Counted from the first letter of the stretch, positions 38,045 through 46,649 are shown. The stretch is 63,804 bases of DNA from Rhodocyclaceae bacterium (GCA_020445665.1 JAGRGD010000225.1:1-63804); one strand, 5' to 3'. The notes: generated from the sequence alone by a model not told the origin. Numbers and translations: made by a program.

Positions 38045-38917
38045 ATGCCATTGCCGCATCTGTCCCGCCTGCTGCCGGGCCTCATTCTCGCGCTGGGCCT
38101 CGCCGGCCCCGCCAGTGCCGAAGGGGCCATGCCCCACAAGAATCTGCGGGTCTGCAAGGACCCCAACAACATGCCCTTCGCCAACCTCAAGGGCGAAGGC
38201 TTCGAGGACCGGATTGCCGAACTGTTCGGTCGCAAGCTGGGCGTCGAGGTCGAGTACTTCACCTTCCCGCAGCGACTCGGCTTCATCCGAAACACGCTGC
38301 GCCACAAGGTGCCCGGTCAGGATTACCCGTGCGACATCGTGCTGGGCGTACCGGCCGGCTGGGGGCAGGTCGATTCGACCAGGCCCTACTATCGCTCGAC
38401 CTATGTCATGGTCTTCTCGCCCGAACGCAGCGACCTTGGGGCGGTCCAGACCGAAGACGACTTCCTCAAGCTGCCCCAGGCCAAGCTTGACGGCCTGAAG
38501 ATCGGCATCTTCGACCGCTCGCCCGGCTCGGCCTGGGTTGCCCACCACGGGCTGGTTGAGTCCGGCGTGCCGTACAAGAGCATGAACCCCAACCCCGACG
38601 AGTATCCCGGGCAGATCGTCGAACGGGATCTCGCCGACGGCAAGATTGACGTGGCGGTTGTCTGGGGCCCTGTGGGTGCCTACTTCGCAAAGCGGGTGAC
38701 CACCACCGAATTGCGGGTGGTGCCGCTGGTATCGGAAGAGGGGGTGCGCTTCGACTATGCCATTTCCATGGGTGTTCGCCGCGGCGAGCCCGAGTGGAAG
38801 GCCCGGGTCGAGCAGTTCCTCGATGAGAGCCAGGCCGAGATCGCGGCGATTCTCGACGACTACGGTGTGCCAACCATGGCGCTCGACGAGGCCAGCGGGG
38901 CGCCGAATGGCCGCTGA
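38045..38917 (+). CDS. xoxJ: XoxJ/MxaJ-like periplasmic binding protein
   Basis: 290 aa with a signal peptide ending near PASAEG. It is a solute-binding-protein fold (LRVCKDPNNMPFANLKGEGF, AELFGRKLGVEVEYFTFPQR, VAVVWGPVGAYFAKR). Proteins of this family are always found with PQQ methanol dehydrogenases. XoxJ is thought to help activate or assemble XoxF. It starts 12 nt after xoxG and its stop overlaps the next gene by 11 nt. Confidence 0.93.
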   Translation: MPLPHLSRLLPGLILALGLAGPASAEGAMPHKNLRVCKDPNNMPFANLKGEGFEDRIAELFGRKLGVEVEYFTFPQRLGFIRNTLRHKVPGQDYPCDIVLGVPAGWGQVDSTRPYYRSTYVMVFSPERSDLGAVQTEDDFLKLPQAKLDGLKIGIFDRSPGSAWVAHHGLVESGVPYKSMNPNPDEYPGQIVERDLADGKIDVAVVWGPVGAYFAKRVTTTELRVVPLVSEEGVRFDYAISMGVRRGEPEWKARVEQFLDESQAEIAAILDDYGVPTMALDEASGAPNGR

Positions 38918-39590
38918 GCGTCCGCTGGGCCGTTTGCTGACGGCGCTCGCGCTCAGTGCCGGCCTGCTGTTTGCACCCCCGCTGGTGGCCGGCGACGAGA
39001 TCTCCGAGGCCGAGCAGGTCGTGTTCATGCAACCGCACCTCGACAACGTGGCGGGTGACCGGGATCTCCACTACGCCTTCCACCGCGAGGAGACCGAACA
39101 GCCGGCGCTCGACGACACGGTGACGCTCTTCGTGCGGGCGGATGGCGAGCGGGGCCGCGTCGTGACCGCCGAGTTCCTCCATGGCGAGCATGCCCTGACC
39201 CTGCCGGAGGTCACGCACGCGACGGCCAATCCGGTGGTGCTCTACTTCCTCGAGCGCGATGTGCGGGACATGCACCGTCGGCTCGGCGGCAAGGAGCATT
39301 ACTTCCGCAAGCGCATCCGGATGGCGCTGGCCAACGAGGCCACCGTCGAGGCGGTGCGCTTCGAGTACGACGGCCAGACCCGGTCCGGCACCCGGGTGAC
39401 GGTACAGCCCTACGCGGGCGACCCGAACGTGCACCGCTTCCAGGGGCTGGACAACAAGCGCTACGAGTTCACGTTTTCCGACGACGTGCCCGGTGGCATT
39501 TTCGAGCTGGGTACCGTTGTCACCGGCGACAAGACCCGCAAGGTCCCCGAGATCCGCGAAGCGTTGACGCTCTCGCCGGACAAGGGCTAG
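38907..39590 (+). CDS. Periplasmic protein of unknown function in the xox operon
   Basis: 227 aa from the ATG at 38907 (MAAERPLGRLLTALALSAGL), with a signal peptide ending near LVAGDE. I do not recognise the family. The mature protein is acidic, with few cysteines and mixed beta-type sequence (EQVVFMQPHLDNVAGDRDLH, FLHGEHALTLPEVTHAT, NKRYEFTFSDDVPGGIFELG). The 11-nt overlap with xoxJ makes it part of the xox operon. It could help handle the quinoprotein, its metal or its electrons. No function can be assigned. Confidence 0.75.
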   Translation: MAAERPLGRLLTALALSAGLLFAPPLVAGDEISEAEQVVFMQPHLDNVAGDRDLHYAFHREETEQPALDDTVTLFVRADGERGRVVTAEFLHGEHALTLPEVTHATANPVVLYFLERDVRDMHRRLGGKEHYFRKRIRMALANEATVEAVRFEYDGQTRSGTRVTVQPYAGDPNVHRFQGLDNKRYEFTFSDDVPGGIFELGTVVTGDKTRKVPEIREALTLSPDKG

Positions 39591-39619
39591 CCACCCCCCA
39601 CTTTTGCAGGAATGACCTC

Positions 39620-39970
39620 ATGATTCGCGCTCTCACCACGCTTGTTCTTCTCGCGACCGCCCTCGCCGGACCGGCCATCGCCGCCGGCGACGACTATCCG
39701 ACCCGCGAGAAAGTCGAATACGTGCTCGCCTGCATGCGTGACGGCCAGGCACCGCAGCAGGAAATGCTCTACAAGTGCTCCTGCGTGATCGACCGCATCA
39801 CCGAGCGCATGAGCTACGAGCAGTACACCCGCGACGCCACCACCACCAACGCCCTGTCCATCGGTGGCGAGCGGGGCGAGACGATGCGCGCCTACGTGGA
39901 TGGTCGCAGGCTCGCCCGTGAGTTGCGCGACGTCGAGAACGAGGCGCGCAAGGCGTGCTTTCTCAAGTAA
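39620..39970 (+). CDS. Small periplasmic four-cysteine protein of unknown function
   Basis: 116 aa with a signal peptide ending near GPAIAA. Four cysteines remain in the mature part (C38, C53, C55, C113), with CSC at 53-55. Sequence such as KVEYVLACMRDGQ and YKCSCVIDRITERMSYEQY is reminiscent of small proteins seen beside PQQ alcohol dehydrogenases, but I cannot name a family. It is helical in character. It overlaps the following hydrolase by 16 nt and sits in the xox operon. Confidence 0.75.
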   Translation: MIRALTTLVLLATALAGPAIAAGDDYPTREKVEYVLACMRDGQAPQQEMLYKCSCVIDRITERMSYEQYTRDATTTNALSIGGERGETMRAYVDGRRLARELRDVENEARKACFLK

Positions 39971-40887
39971 CCCGGCACTTCGCCGGACTCTGGCTGGCCG
40001 CCCTGGCGGTCGGCGCCTGGGGCGCGCAAGCGCCCCTTTCCGTTGCCGAGATCGCCACCGGCGTCTTCGTTCACCGCGGGGCGGTGGCCGAGGTTACCCG
40101 CGACAACGGCGGCGACATCGCCAACCTCTCCTTCGTGGTCGGCGAGCGCTGCGTGGCGGTGATCGACACCGGGTCCACCGCCGCCATCGGACGCGCCCTG
40201 CTGGCAGCGATCCGGCAGCACACGCGGCTGCCGGTGTGCTACGTCATCAACACCCACATGCACTTCGACCATGTCTTCGGCAACGTTGCGTTTGAGGGCG
40301 ACGGCGTTCGATTCGTGGCGAGTCAGCGTCTTCCGTCAAGCCTCTCCGCCCGTGCGGAGGGCTTTCTGCAGCGGGTCGGGGACAGTCTTGGCGAGGCTGC
40401 CGAGGGCACCCGCCCGGTCTATCCGACGGAACTGGTCGACACGGTGACAACCCTCGATCTCGGCGGGCGGCGCCTGGTCCTGAAGGCCTGGCCGACTGCC
40501 CATACCGACAACGATCTCACTGTCTATGATGAAAGGACGGCCACCCTGTGGACGGGTGATCTGCTGTTTGTCGAGCACCTGCCGGTGATCGACGGCAGCG
40601 TGCGCGGCTGGCTCGCCGCGATCGACGATCTGGTGGCGCTCGGAGCGCGCCACGTGGTGCCCGGCCATGGCCCGGTGGACGTCGCTGGCAGTGACGGGCT
40701 CGAACGTGAGCGGGCCTATCTTTCGCACGTCGCCGCGACCGTGCGCCGCGCGATTCGCGATGGCCGGAGCCTGCGCGAGGTGATCGACGCTGGCGAGTCG
40801 GAGACCGTGGCCGAGTGGCAACTCGTGGAGGCCTTTCATCCGCGCAATCTGAGCGCGGCCTACACGGAACTGGAGTGGGAAGATTGA
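39955..40887 (+). CDS. Metallo-beta-lactamase-fold hydrolase associated with quinoproteins
   Basis: 310 aa from a GTG start, with an N-terminal signal peptide (AALAVGAWGA). The zinc motif H101-x-H103-x-D105-H106 is intact (NTHMHFDHVFG), with further ligands H in AWPTAHTDNDL and VVPGHGPVD. The family is annotated as a quinoprotein relay system zinc metallohydrolase, which accompanies PQQ dehydrogenases and a SoxYZ-like carrier, both present here. The substrate is unknown. A persulfide or thioester on the carrier is a possibility suggested by SoxYZ biology. Confidence 0.88.
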   Translation: MLSQVTRHFAGLWLAALAVGAWGAQAPLSVAEIATGVFVHRGAVAEVTRDNGGDIANLSFVVGERCVAVIDTGSTAAIGRALLAAIRQHTRLPVCYVINTHMHFDHVFGNVAFEGDGVRFVASQRLPSSLSARAEGFLQRVGDSLGEAAEGTRPVYPTELVDTVTTLDLGGRRLVLKAWPTAHTDNDLTVYDERTATLWTGDLLFVEHLPVIDGSVRGWLAAIDDLVALGARHVVPGHGPVDVAGSDGLERERAYLSHVAATVRRAIRDGRSLREVIDAGESETVAEWQLVEAFHPRNLSAAYTELEWED

Positions 40888-40951
40888 CCCGGTTCGCGCG
40901 ACCCCGCCCGGTCAGGAAGGCGGGGCGCTGGACTCACCATTGGAGACAGAC

Positions 40952-41791
40952 ATGAAACGCAGGCAATTCATCGCCGCGGGGCTCGGACTGGCGGTCGGCG
41001 CCCGCCTGGCCTCTGCAGCGGAGCCCAAGGGGCCGGGCACGGCCCAGTCACTGAACGTCGAAGTGTGGCAGGGCTTGCGCCCGGGCCTCTTCGGTGAGCG
41101 CGAGATCGACATCGACGCGGGCGAGATCATCAGCCTCGATACGCCCTACCGTGCCGCCGACGCAGCCGCGGTCCCGATCGCGGTGCGCAGCCACCTGGAT
41201 GGCAGCGATGGCCGCTACATCAAGCGGATGTGGCTCCTGATCGACCAGAACCCGACACCGGTGGTCGGGGTGTTCTCGTTCTATCCGGAGAGTGGCGGGG
41301 CGGACGTCGAGACGCGGGTGCGGGTGAATGACTACACATTCGTGCGTGCCATCGCCGAGACCAGTGACGACAAGCTCTACATGACCGCCAACTTCGTCAA
41401 GGCTTCGGGCGGGTGCTCGGCGCCGGCCTCCAAGGACGCGGCGGCCGCCCGCCAGTCCCTCGGCAAGATGAAGCTGCGCATCGACCCGCCTGCGGCACCG
41501 GGCGGCGCGGCACGGGCCCAGCTGCTGATCCGCCACCCCAACGTCACCGGCCTGGCAATGGATCAGCTGACCCGCATGTACCCGCAGCCCCACTACGTGC
41601 GCAAGATCGACATCAGCTATCAGGACAAGCCGGTCATGCAGGCCGAGGTGACCTTCGCCATCGCCGAGAACCCGAGCTTCCGCTTCAACTTCCGCCACCA
41701 GGGCGCGGGCGTGCTCGTCGCTCGGGTCGAGGACACCGAGGACGGCCACTTCGAGGCGCGCGCCCAGGTGGACGCCAGCGGCGCCTCCTGA
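40952..41791 (+). CDS. Quinoprotein-associated SoxYZ-like carrier protein
   Basis: 279 aa. A Tat-type signal peptide (MKRRQFIAAGLGLAVGARLA) precedes a SoxY-like domain and a C-terminal SoxZ-like domain, fused. The swinging-arm cysteine C155 sits in ASGGCSAPAS, corresponding to SoxY's GGCG arm, but here in mid-protein because of the fusion. In sulfur oxidation this cysteine carries sulfur intermediates. In quinoprotein clusters its cargo is unknown. It is the last gene of the xox operon and forms a conserved pair with the metallohydrolase. Confidence 0.88.
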   Translation: MKRRQFIAAGLGLAVGARLASAAEPKGPGTAQSLNVEVWQGLRPGLFGEREIDIDAGEIISLDTPYRAADAAAVPIAVRSHLDGSDGRYIKRMWLLIDQNPTPVVGVFSFYPESGGADVETRVRVNDYTFVRAIAETSDDKLYMTANFVKASGGCSAPASKDAAAARQSLGKMKLRIDPPAAPGGAARAQLLIRHPNVTGLAMDQLTRMYPQPHYVRKIDISYQDKPVMQAEVTFAIAENPSFRFNFRHQGAGVLVARVEDTEDGHFEARAQVDASGAS

Positions 41792-41813
41792 CTGGGGAGC
41801 CGACCTGTTCACG

Positions 41814-41841
41814 AAAAACGGGCGCCCCGCGGGGCGCCCGT
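41814..41841 (-). terminator. Rho-independent terminator of the mxaD-like gene
   Basis: ACGGGCGCCCC and GGGGCGCCCGT form an 11-bp stem with a GC loop, followed on the minus strand by a run of five T residues. On the plus strand the stem follows the SoxYZ-like gene without a T run, so termination there would be weaker. Confidence 0.85.
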
Positions 41842-41862
41842 CGTCATGACGGAGCGGTGCCT

Positions 41863-42405
41863 CTACTTGCCTTCGACCAGTGTCTTCAGATTGCCCAGAC
41901 CGGCCTTGTAGATGCCGGTGACCGCCTGGATGGCCGCCTCGTCGTTGCGCTCCGGCGGCGGATTGTTGTTCGGGTCGCCCCGGTAGAAGGCGCCTCGCCA
42001 GGTCACGACGCTGCCGTCGCCCTTGCCCTTCACGCTGATGGTCGAACTGTAGTTGGTCACCGGCACGGGGCCCGGGTCTTCCATCTTGTAGGCGTAGCTC
42101 ATCCCGTCGGCATCGTATTTCTTCAGGCTCTCGACGATGGTGGCGCCACCCTTCAGGTGCAGGGTCCGCACCGAGCCCGGGTTGTTGCCGTCCGAGGTTT
42201 CCGATGACTCCACCGCCGGGTGCCAGCTCTCGAGGGCCGCGTAGTCCTTGATCTGTCCCCAGACCTTGGCGGCGGGGGCGGCGATCTCGATGGTCTCGGT
42301 GACCTTCTGCCGGGTTGGCCCGTGGGCGGCCGCATCCAGGGCTGTGCCCAGCGCCGCGAGGGGCATGGTCAGGCTGAGCGCCGTCGAAAGCAGGGATCTG
42401 TGCAT
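41863..42405 (-). CDS. SRPBCC-fold periplasmic protein, MxaD-like
   Basis: 180 aa from the ATG of MHRSLLSTALSLTMPLAALG; GGAG lies about 9 nt upstream. The signal peptide ends near DAAAHG. The mature part is a polyketide-cyclase/START fold (TETIEIAAPAAKVWGQIKDY, ALESWHPAVESSETSDG, GGATIVESLKKYDADGM). MxaD is a periplasmic protein that helps electron transfer between methanol dehydrogenase and cytochrome in the mxa system. A similar role with XoxF is inferred from the neighbourhood. It is transcribed toward the xox operon. Confidence 0.82.
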   Translation of the reverse strand: MHRSLLSTALSLTMPLAALGTALDAAAHGPTRQKVTETIEIAAPAAKVWGQIKDYAALESWHPAVESSETSDGNNPGSVRTLHLKGGATIVESLKKYDADGMSYAYKMEDPGPVPVTNYSSTISVKGKGDGSVVTWRGAFYRGDPNNNPPPERNDEAAIQAVTGIYKAGLGNLKTLVEGK

Positions 42406-42443
42406 CAGTCGTGTCTCCATTCTTGTCGTTTCGGGAAAAGCGA

Positions 42444-42477
42444 CCCTGGCCGGCGGCCGTCGCCGGTCCGGCCAGGG
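42444..42477. repeat. Perfect 10-bp inverted repeat upstream of the MxaD-like gene
   Basis: CCCTGGCCGG (42444-42453) and CCGGCCAGGG (42468-42477) flank a 14-nt spacer that could extend the stem by CGGC/GCCG. It sits in the intergenic space between the beta-propeller gene and the MxaD-like gene. It could be a terminator without a T run, or an attenuator or operator. Confidence 0.45.
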
Positions 42478-42548
42478 GGGAAGGCGGCACAGGGCGGACT
42501 GTCGCCCGGTTGCCGCGAGGAGGGGAATCGGCATCGGGGGGGCGCCGC

Positions 42549-43520
42549 TCACCGGGGTGTCTCCGAGGGCGCCGTGTGGGTTAGAAAAGGGCCGAAGCCG
42601 CGTGGGTTGCTGCCCAGGTCGACGCTGCCCACCGGCTTTCCGCTGCGGTCGTCGAGCACCTGAAGGCGCTCTTCCATCCAGCTCACGACCCATACACGGC
42701 CGGGCGACCAGGCGATGCCCTCGGGGTACTCGGCGGCCTCCCAGGTGGCCGAGACGGTACCGCTTGCCAGCGCGATCACCGACACCGAGGCGGCATGCTG
42801 GTTGGTCACGAAGGCCCGCTCGCCGGTCGCGTCGAAGGCGATGCCGTAGGGGGCGGAGCCGACCGGAATGCGGGCAGACTCGCGCAGGGTGGCCAGCTCG
42901 ACCCGGCTCACGTCGTCAGACAGCACATTGGCCGCCAGCAGCGTGTGGCCGTCGGGCGTCAGCGCGAGGGCAAAGGGGTGCTCGCCGACCGCCACCCGCC
43001 GCGATTCGCGCCAGGTGGCGGTGTCGATGACGCTGATGTCGTTGTCGTCCCGGTTGGCGACGAACACCATCTTCCCGTCCGGGCTGGCGACAATGCCGGC
43101 CGGGGCGTGGCCGACGGCCACCTCGCGGCGGGTCTCGAGGCTGGTGGCATCGAGCACCAGCAGTCGATTGCGGTACCAGTCGGCGAGATACAGCAGGCGC
43201 CCATCCGGCGAGGCCTCGATGCCGACCACTGCGCTGGGCAGCCGGCGCTCCGCGACTGAGCCGTCGGCCAGGTCGATGGCGCTCACCGACGGGCCATCGG
43301 GGCTGCTGACGAAGGCCTTGCCGGCGACCCTGGAAACCACCACGCCAGCCGGGGAGCGCCCCACCGGGATGCGTCGCAGCTCGGTCAGGCGGTCGCCGTC
43401 CACCACGCTCACATCATGGGAGCCCTGGTTGGTGATGTAGGCGAACGGTGCGGCGCCGCCCGTAGCGGGCGCGAGCAGGGTGCAGGTGGTAAGCAACAGG
43501 GTGGGGAGGCGGCGTCTCAT
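42549..43520 (-). CDS. PQQ-catabolism-associated YVTN beta-propeller protein
   Basis: 323 aa from the ATG at 43520, with a signal peptide (MRRRLPTLLLTTCTLLAPAT). The YVTN-type repeats are plain: AYITNQGSHDVSVVDGDRLT, VFVANRDDNDISVIDTATWR, AFVTNQHAASVSVIALASGT, spaced about 42 residues apart. The family is found beside PQQ alcohol dehydrogenases. Its role is not known, and it lacks obvious catalytic or quinone-binding residues. It runs divergent from fhcB across 208 bp that contain two activator-site candidates. Confidence 0.87.
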   Translation of the reverse strand: MRRRLPTLLLTTCTLLAPATGGAAPFAYITNQGSHDVSVVDGDRLTELRRIPVGRSPAGVVVSRVAGKAFVSSPDGPSVSAIDLADGSVAERRLPSAVVGIEASPDGRLLYLADWYRNRLLVLDATSLETRREVAVGHAPAGIVASPDGKMVFVANRDDNDISVIDTATWRESRRVAVGEHPFALALTPDGHTLLAANVLSDDVSRVELATLRESARIPVGSAPYGIAFDATGERAFVTNQHAASVSVIALASGTVSATWEAAEYPEGIAWSPGRVWVVSWMEERLQVLDDRSGKPVGSVDLGSNPRGFGPFLTHTAPSETPR

Positions 43521-43610
43521 CGTCGAACGGTGTCGGGTCCGATGGCACGGGCAAACAGATTCCGTGCCAAGGGCTGGCGCCTGTCGCAGCATGCCGGCAG
43601 GCTGATCCCG

Positions 43611-43658
43611 GTGACACAGTGTGCCGGTCCCTCCGCGGCGCCATTGACACACTGTGCG
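43611..43658. promoter_or_regulatory. Two candidate upstream activator sites between the beta-propeller gene and fhcB
   Basis: GTGACACAGTGTGCCGG (43611-43627) and TTGACACACTGTGCG (43644-43658) share a TGACACA-S-TGTGC core. Their cores are 33 bp apart, about three helical turns, so both face the same side. They lie 45-90 bp upstream of the fhc -24 element. The first copy is a 16/17 match to the site at 18882. Confidence 0.6.
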
Positions 43659-43700
43659 TCCGCCTCCCACCGCGCGCGGCAATCCGGGCTCGCGAACGGG

Positions 43701-43716
43701 TGGCATATGTCTTGCA
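43701..43716 (+). promoter_or_regulatory. Candidate sigma54 promoter of fhcBADC
   Basis: TGGCAT-N5-TTGCA with exact -24/-12 spacing. Transcription should start near 43727, two bases before the fhcB ATG. The element matches the xoxF promoter at 16 of 18 bases. Confidence 0.72.
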
Positions 43717-43728
43717 CTCCGGGCTCGC

Positions 43729-44967
43729 ATGAACGAAACAACGCCCCCGCCCGCGGCCGCACCTGCGCTCGCCGCCCACTGGACCTGCCCGTTCTGCCCT
43801 CTGCTGTGCGATGACCTCCAGCCCGACGCCGCGACGCTCGGGCTGCCGGACTCGGCCTGTCCGCGCGCCCGGGACGGGCTCTCTGCCCTGGCAGGTGCGC
43901 CCGCCTCCGGTGCCCGCGTTGACGGACGGGCTGCCGACCTCGACGACGCCCTGGCCGCTGCCGCAGCGCGCCTCGCCGCCGTGCGCCAGCCCCTCATGGC
44001 AGGACTCGGGGGCGACGTGGCTGCCGCTCGTGCCGCATTCCGGCTGGCCGCTGCCGTGGGTGCGATCTGCGATGCGGTCGGGGGCGATGCGTTGGTGCAG
44101 GGGCTGCGCGTGCAGCAGGACCGGGGGGGCTTCAACCTGACCCTCGCCGAGGTACGGGAGCGGGCCGACCTGGTGGTCTTCGTCGGCAGCTGGCCCGAGG
44201 GCAGGGCGCCGCGCCTGATCGAGCGATTCACGGCCGGTCGTGATCAGGGGCCCGCGATGGTGGCTCTGGGCGCCGTGCCGATGGCGGAGGGGGTCGAGAG
44301 CGTGTTGCCGGTGGCCGCGCTGGCCGACAGCCTGACGATGCTCTCGGCGCTCGTCGCCGGGCGACGACTGGAACGCCCCAACCCCGAGCTGCAGGTGCTG
44401 GCCGAGCGCCTGCGCGCTGCGCATTACGCGGTGCTGGTGTGGGAGCCGGCTCAGCTGGGGCCGCACGGCGGACTGCTCATCGAGATGATCCAGCGCATTG
44501 TCGTGACCCTGAACCAGAGCACCCGCGCCGCCGGTTTCCCGCTGGCCGGTGCCAATGGCGCCGCCACCGCCAACCAGGCCTTCACCTGGCTCGGTGGCCT
44601 GCCCCTGCGCAGCCGCATCGGCCACCACGCCATCGAGCACCAGCCCCAGCGCTACGGCGCCGCACGACTGGTGGCAGAGGGTGAGACGGACCTCCTCCTC
44701 TGGGCCAATCCGTTTCCGGGGGTGGTGCCGATCGACACACCGCTGCCACGCATCGTCCTTGCGGCCCCGGATGCCGCGGCGACGCTGGGCGACGAGTCGA
44801 ACACCATCTTCATTCCCGTGGCCACGCCCGGCGTTCACCACAGGGGGCATCTGTTCCGCACCGACGGTGTCGTGCTGATGCCGCTCTTCGCGTTGCGGGA
44901 GGACGGTCTGCCCCCGCTGGCGGAGGTGCTGGGCCGCCTCGCCGAGGCGATGGAGGGCGGCGCATGA
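43729..44967 (+). CDS. fhcB: Formyltransferase/hydrolase complex subunit B (formylmethanofuran dehydrogenase B homologue)
   Basis: 412 aa. FhcB is related to the molybdenum/tungsten subunit of archaeal formylmethanofuran dehydrogenase, but the bacterial family is thought to have lost that catalytic role and to act as a structural subunit. The N-terminal CPFCPLLCDDL keeps a Cys cluster motif. The rest includes QPLMAGLGGDVAAARAAFRL and GHHAIEHQPQRYGAARL. No upstream ribosome binding site is seen and no other start codon is near. With a transcription start predicted 2 nt upstream, the mRNA may be leaderless. It is the first gene of fhcBADC. Confidence 0.93.
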   Translation: MNETTPPPAAAPALAAHWTCPFCPLLCDDLQPDAATLGLPDSACPRARDGLSALAGAPASGARVDGRAADLDDALAAAAARLAAVRQPLMAGLGGDVAAARAAFRLAAAVGAICDAVGGDALVQGLRVQQDRGGFNLTLAEVRERADLVVFVGSWPEGRAPRLIERFTAGRDQGPAMVALGAVPMAEGVESVLPVAALADSLTMLSALVAGRRLERPNPELQVLAERLRAAHYAVLVWEPAQLGPHGGLLIEMIQRIVVTLNQSTRAAGFPLAGANGAATANQAFTWLGGLPLRSRIGHHAIEHQPQRYGAARLVAEGETDLLLWANPFPGVVPIDTPLPRIVLAAPDAAATLGDESNTIFIPVATPGVHHRGHLFRTDGVVLMPLFALREDGLPPLAEVLGRLAEAMEGGA

Positions 44968-46649
44968 AAACCCTCAGACTGCGGGGCGGTCGCGTCGTCG
45001 ATCCGGCCAACCCGGGCAGCGGCACCATCCGGGACATCGGCGTGCGCGACGGTCGGATCGTGGACCTCCACCCGGACGCGCCGGCGGACGAAGTGATCGA
45101 CTGCGGCGGCTGCCTGGTGATGGCCGGCGGGATCGACCTGCACACCCACATCGGCGGCGGCAAGGTGAACCTGGCCCGCCTGCTGCTGCCCGAACTGCAG
45201 CGCGACTGCTGCACCCCGGACGCGGCCCAGGCCTGGCCCGAGGCGCTCGACCCGGCCGCCCACGTGGTGCCCGGCACCCTGCTCACCGGCTACCGCTATG
45301 CCCAGATGGGCTACACCTCGGCCTTCGAGCCGGCGATGGTGCCGGCCAACGCCCGCCACGCCCATATGGAGATGGGCGACGTCCCGATCCTCGACCACGG
45401 CGCCTACGTGATGCTCGGCAGCGACGAGCTGCTGCTGCGCTGGATGGCCGAGGGCAAGCCCTTCGAGCAGATCCGCGACTACATCGGCTGGACCCTCAAC
45501 GCCACCAAGGCCCTCGGCCTCAAGGTGGTCAACCCGGGCGGCATCTCGGCCTTCAAGTTCAACCAGCGCAAGCTCGATGTGGACGAGCACCACAGCCACT
45601 GGCGGGTCACGCCGCGGGACATCCTGCACACCCTGGCGCGGGGGCTGACCGAGCTGGGCGTGCCGCACCCGCTGCACATCCACGGCAGCAATCTGGGGAT
45701 CCCCGGCAACATCGAATCGACCCTCGCCACCATCGACGCCCTCGAGGGCCTGCGCGCCCACCTGACCCACATCCAGTTCCACAGCTACGGAACCGAGGGG
45801 CCGAAGAAGTTCTCGTCGGCGGCGCTGCAGCTGGTCGAGGCGGTCAACCGCCACCCCAACATCAGCATCGACGTGGGCCAGATCATGTTCGGCCAGACCG
45901 TCACGGCCTCCGGTGACACCATGCGCCAGCTCGCCAATGCCCACCACGCCAGCCCGCGCAAGTGGGTCGGCGCCGACATCGAGTGCGATGCCGGCTGCGG
46001 CGTGGTGCCCTTCCGCTACAAGGAGCAGAGCTACGTCAACGCGCTGCAGTGGGCCATCGGCCTCGAGATCTTCCTGCTGGTCAAGGACCCGTGGCGGGTG
46101 GTGCTGACCACCGACCACCCCAACGGCGGCCCCTTCACCAGCTACCCGCACCTGATCCGCCTGCTGATGGACCGGGACTTCCGCAACGAGCAGCTGGCCC
46201 GCATCCACCCCGACGTGGCGGCCAACTCGGCCCTCAAGGACATCACCCGCGAGCTGACGCTCGACGAGATCGCGATCATGACCCGCGCCGGCCCGGCCCG
46301 CCTGCTCGGCCTCGCCGACCGGGGCCACCTGGCCGCCGGGGCGGCGGCGGACATCGCCGTGTATCGCGAAGCCGGAGACCCCGAATCGATGTTCACGACA
46401 CCCGAGCACGTCTTCAAGGACGGTGTCCGCGTGGCCTACAAGGGGCGCATCACGGCCTCGCCGGTGGGTGGCACCCACTTCGTCGAGCCCGCGTTCGACC
46501 GGGGCATCGAGAAGCACCTCAAGGCCCACCACGATGTGCATGGCAGCGTGCGCTTCGAGCACCTGGCGATCAGCCACGACGAGCTGTGCGAGTGCAGCCG
46601 TTGCGGCGGCACCCACGTGGTGGCCTGCGAGCCGGGAGGGGCGGTCTGA
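44964..46649 (+). CDS. fhcA: Formyltransferase/hydrolase complex subunit A (formylmethanofuran hydrolase)
   Basis: 561 aa amidohydrolase. It hydrolyses formyl-methylofuran to formate. The metal-binding motif GGIDLHTHIGGGKVN, the conserved ISAFKFNQRKLDVDEHHSHW, LTHIQFHSYGTEG and VLTTDHPNGGPFTSYPHL are intact. It overlaps fhcB as ATGA and shares TGATG with fhcD. In M. extorquens FhcA holds the methylofuran carrier in a complex with FhcD. Confidence 0.97.
   Translation: MKTLRLRGGRVVDPANPGSGTIRDIGVRDGRIVDLHPDAPADEVIDCGGCLVMAGGIDLHTHIGGGKVNLARLLLPELQRDCCTPDAAQAWPEALDPAAHVVPGTLLTGYRYAQMGYTSAFEPAMVPANARHAHMEMGDVPILDHGAYVMLGSDELLLRWMAEGKPFEQIRDYIGWTLNATKALGLKVVNPGGISAFKFNQRKLDVDEHHSHWRVTPRDILHTLARGLTELGVPHPLHIHGSNLGIPGNIESTLATIDALEGLRAHLTHIQFHSYGTEGPKKFSSAALQLVEAVNRHPNISIDVGQIMFGQTVTASGDTMRQLANAHHASPRKWVGADIECDAGCGVVPFRYKEQSYVNALQWAIGLEIFLLVKDPWRVVLTTDHPNGGPFTSYPHLIRLLMDRDFRNEQLARIHPDVAANSALKDITRELTLDEIAIMTRAGPARLLGLADRGHLAAGAAADIAVYREAGDPESMFTTPEHVFKDGVRVAYKGRITASPVGGTHFVEPAFDRGIEKHLKAHHDVHGSVRFEHLAISHDELCECSRCGGTHVVACEPGGAV

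Noticed and set aside
43554-43569. A -24/-12-like element on the minus strand before the beta-propeller gene (TGGCAC-N5-CTGTT)
   Set aside because: The -24 half is good, but the -12 half lacks both the TT and the GC of the consensus. It is weaker than the four elements I list, so I did not call it.
43729-44967. FhcB as an active formylmethanofuran dehydrogenase
   Set aside because: The family in aerobic bacteria acts in a formyltransferase/hydrolase complex and is not thought to carry out the redox step. The cysteine motif at the N-terminus alone does not imply catalysis.
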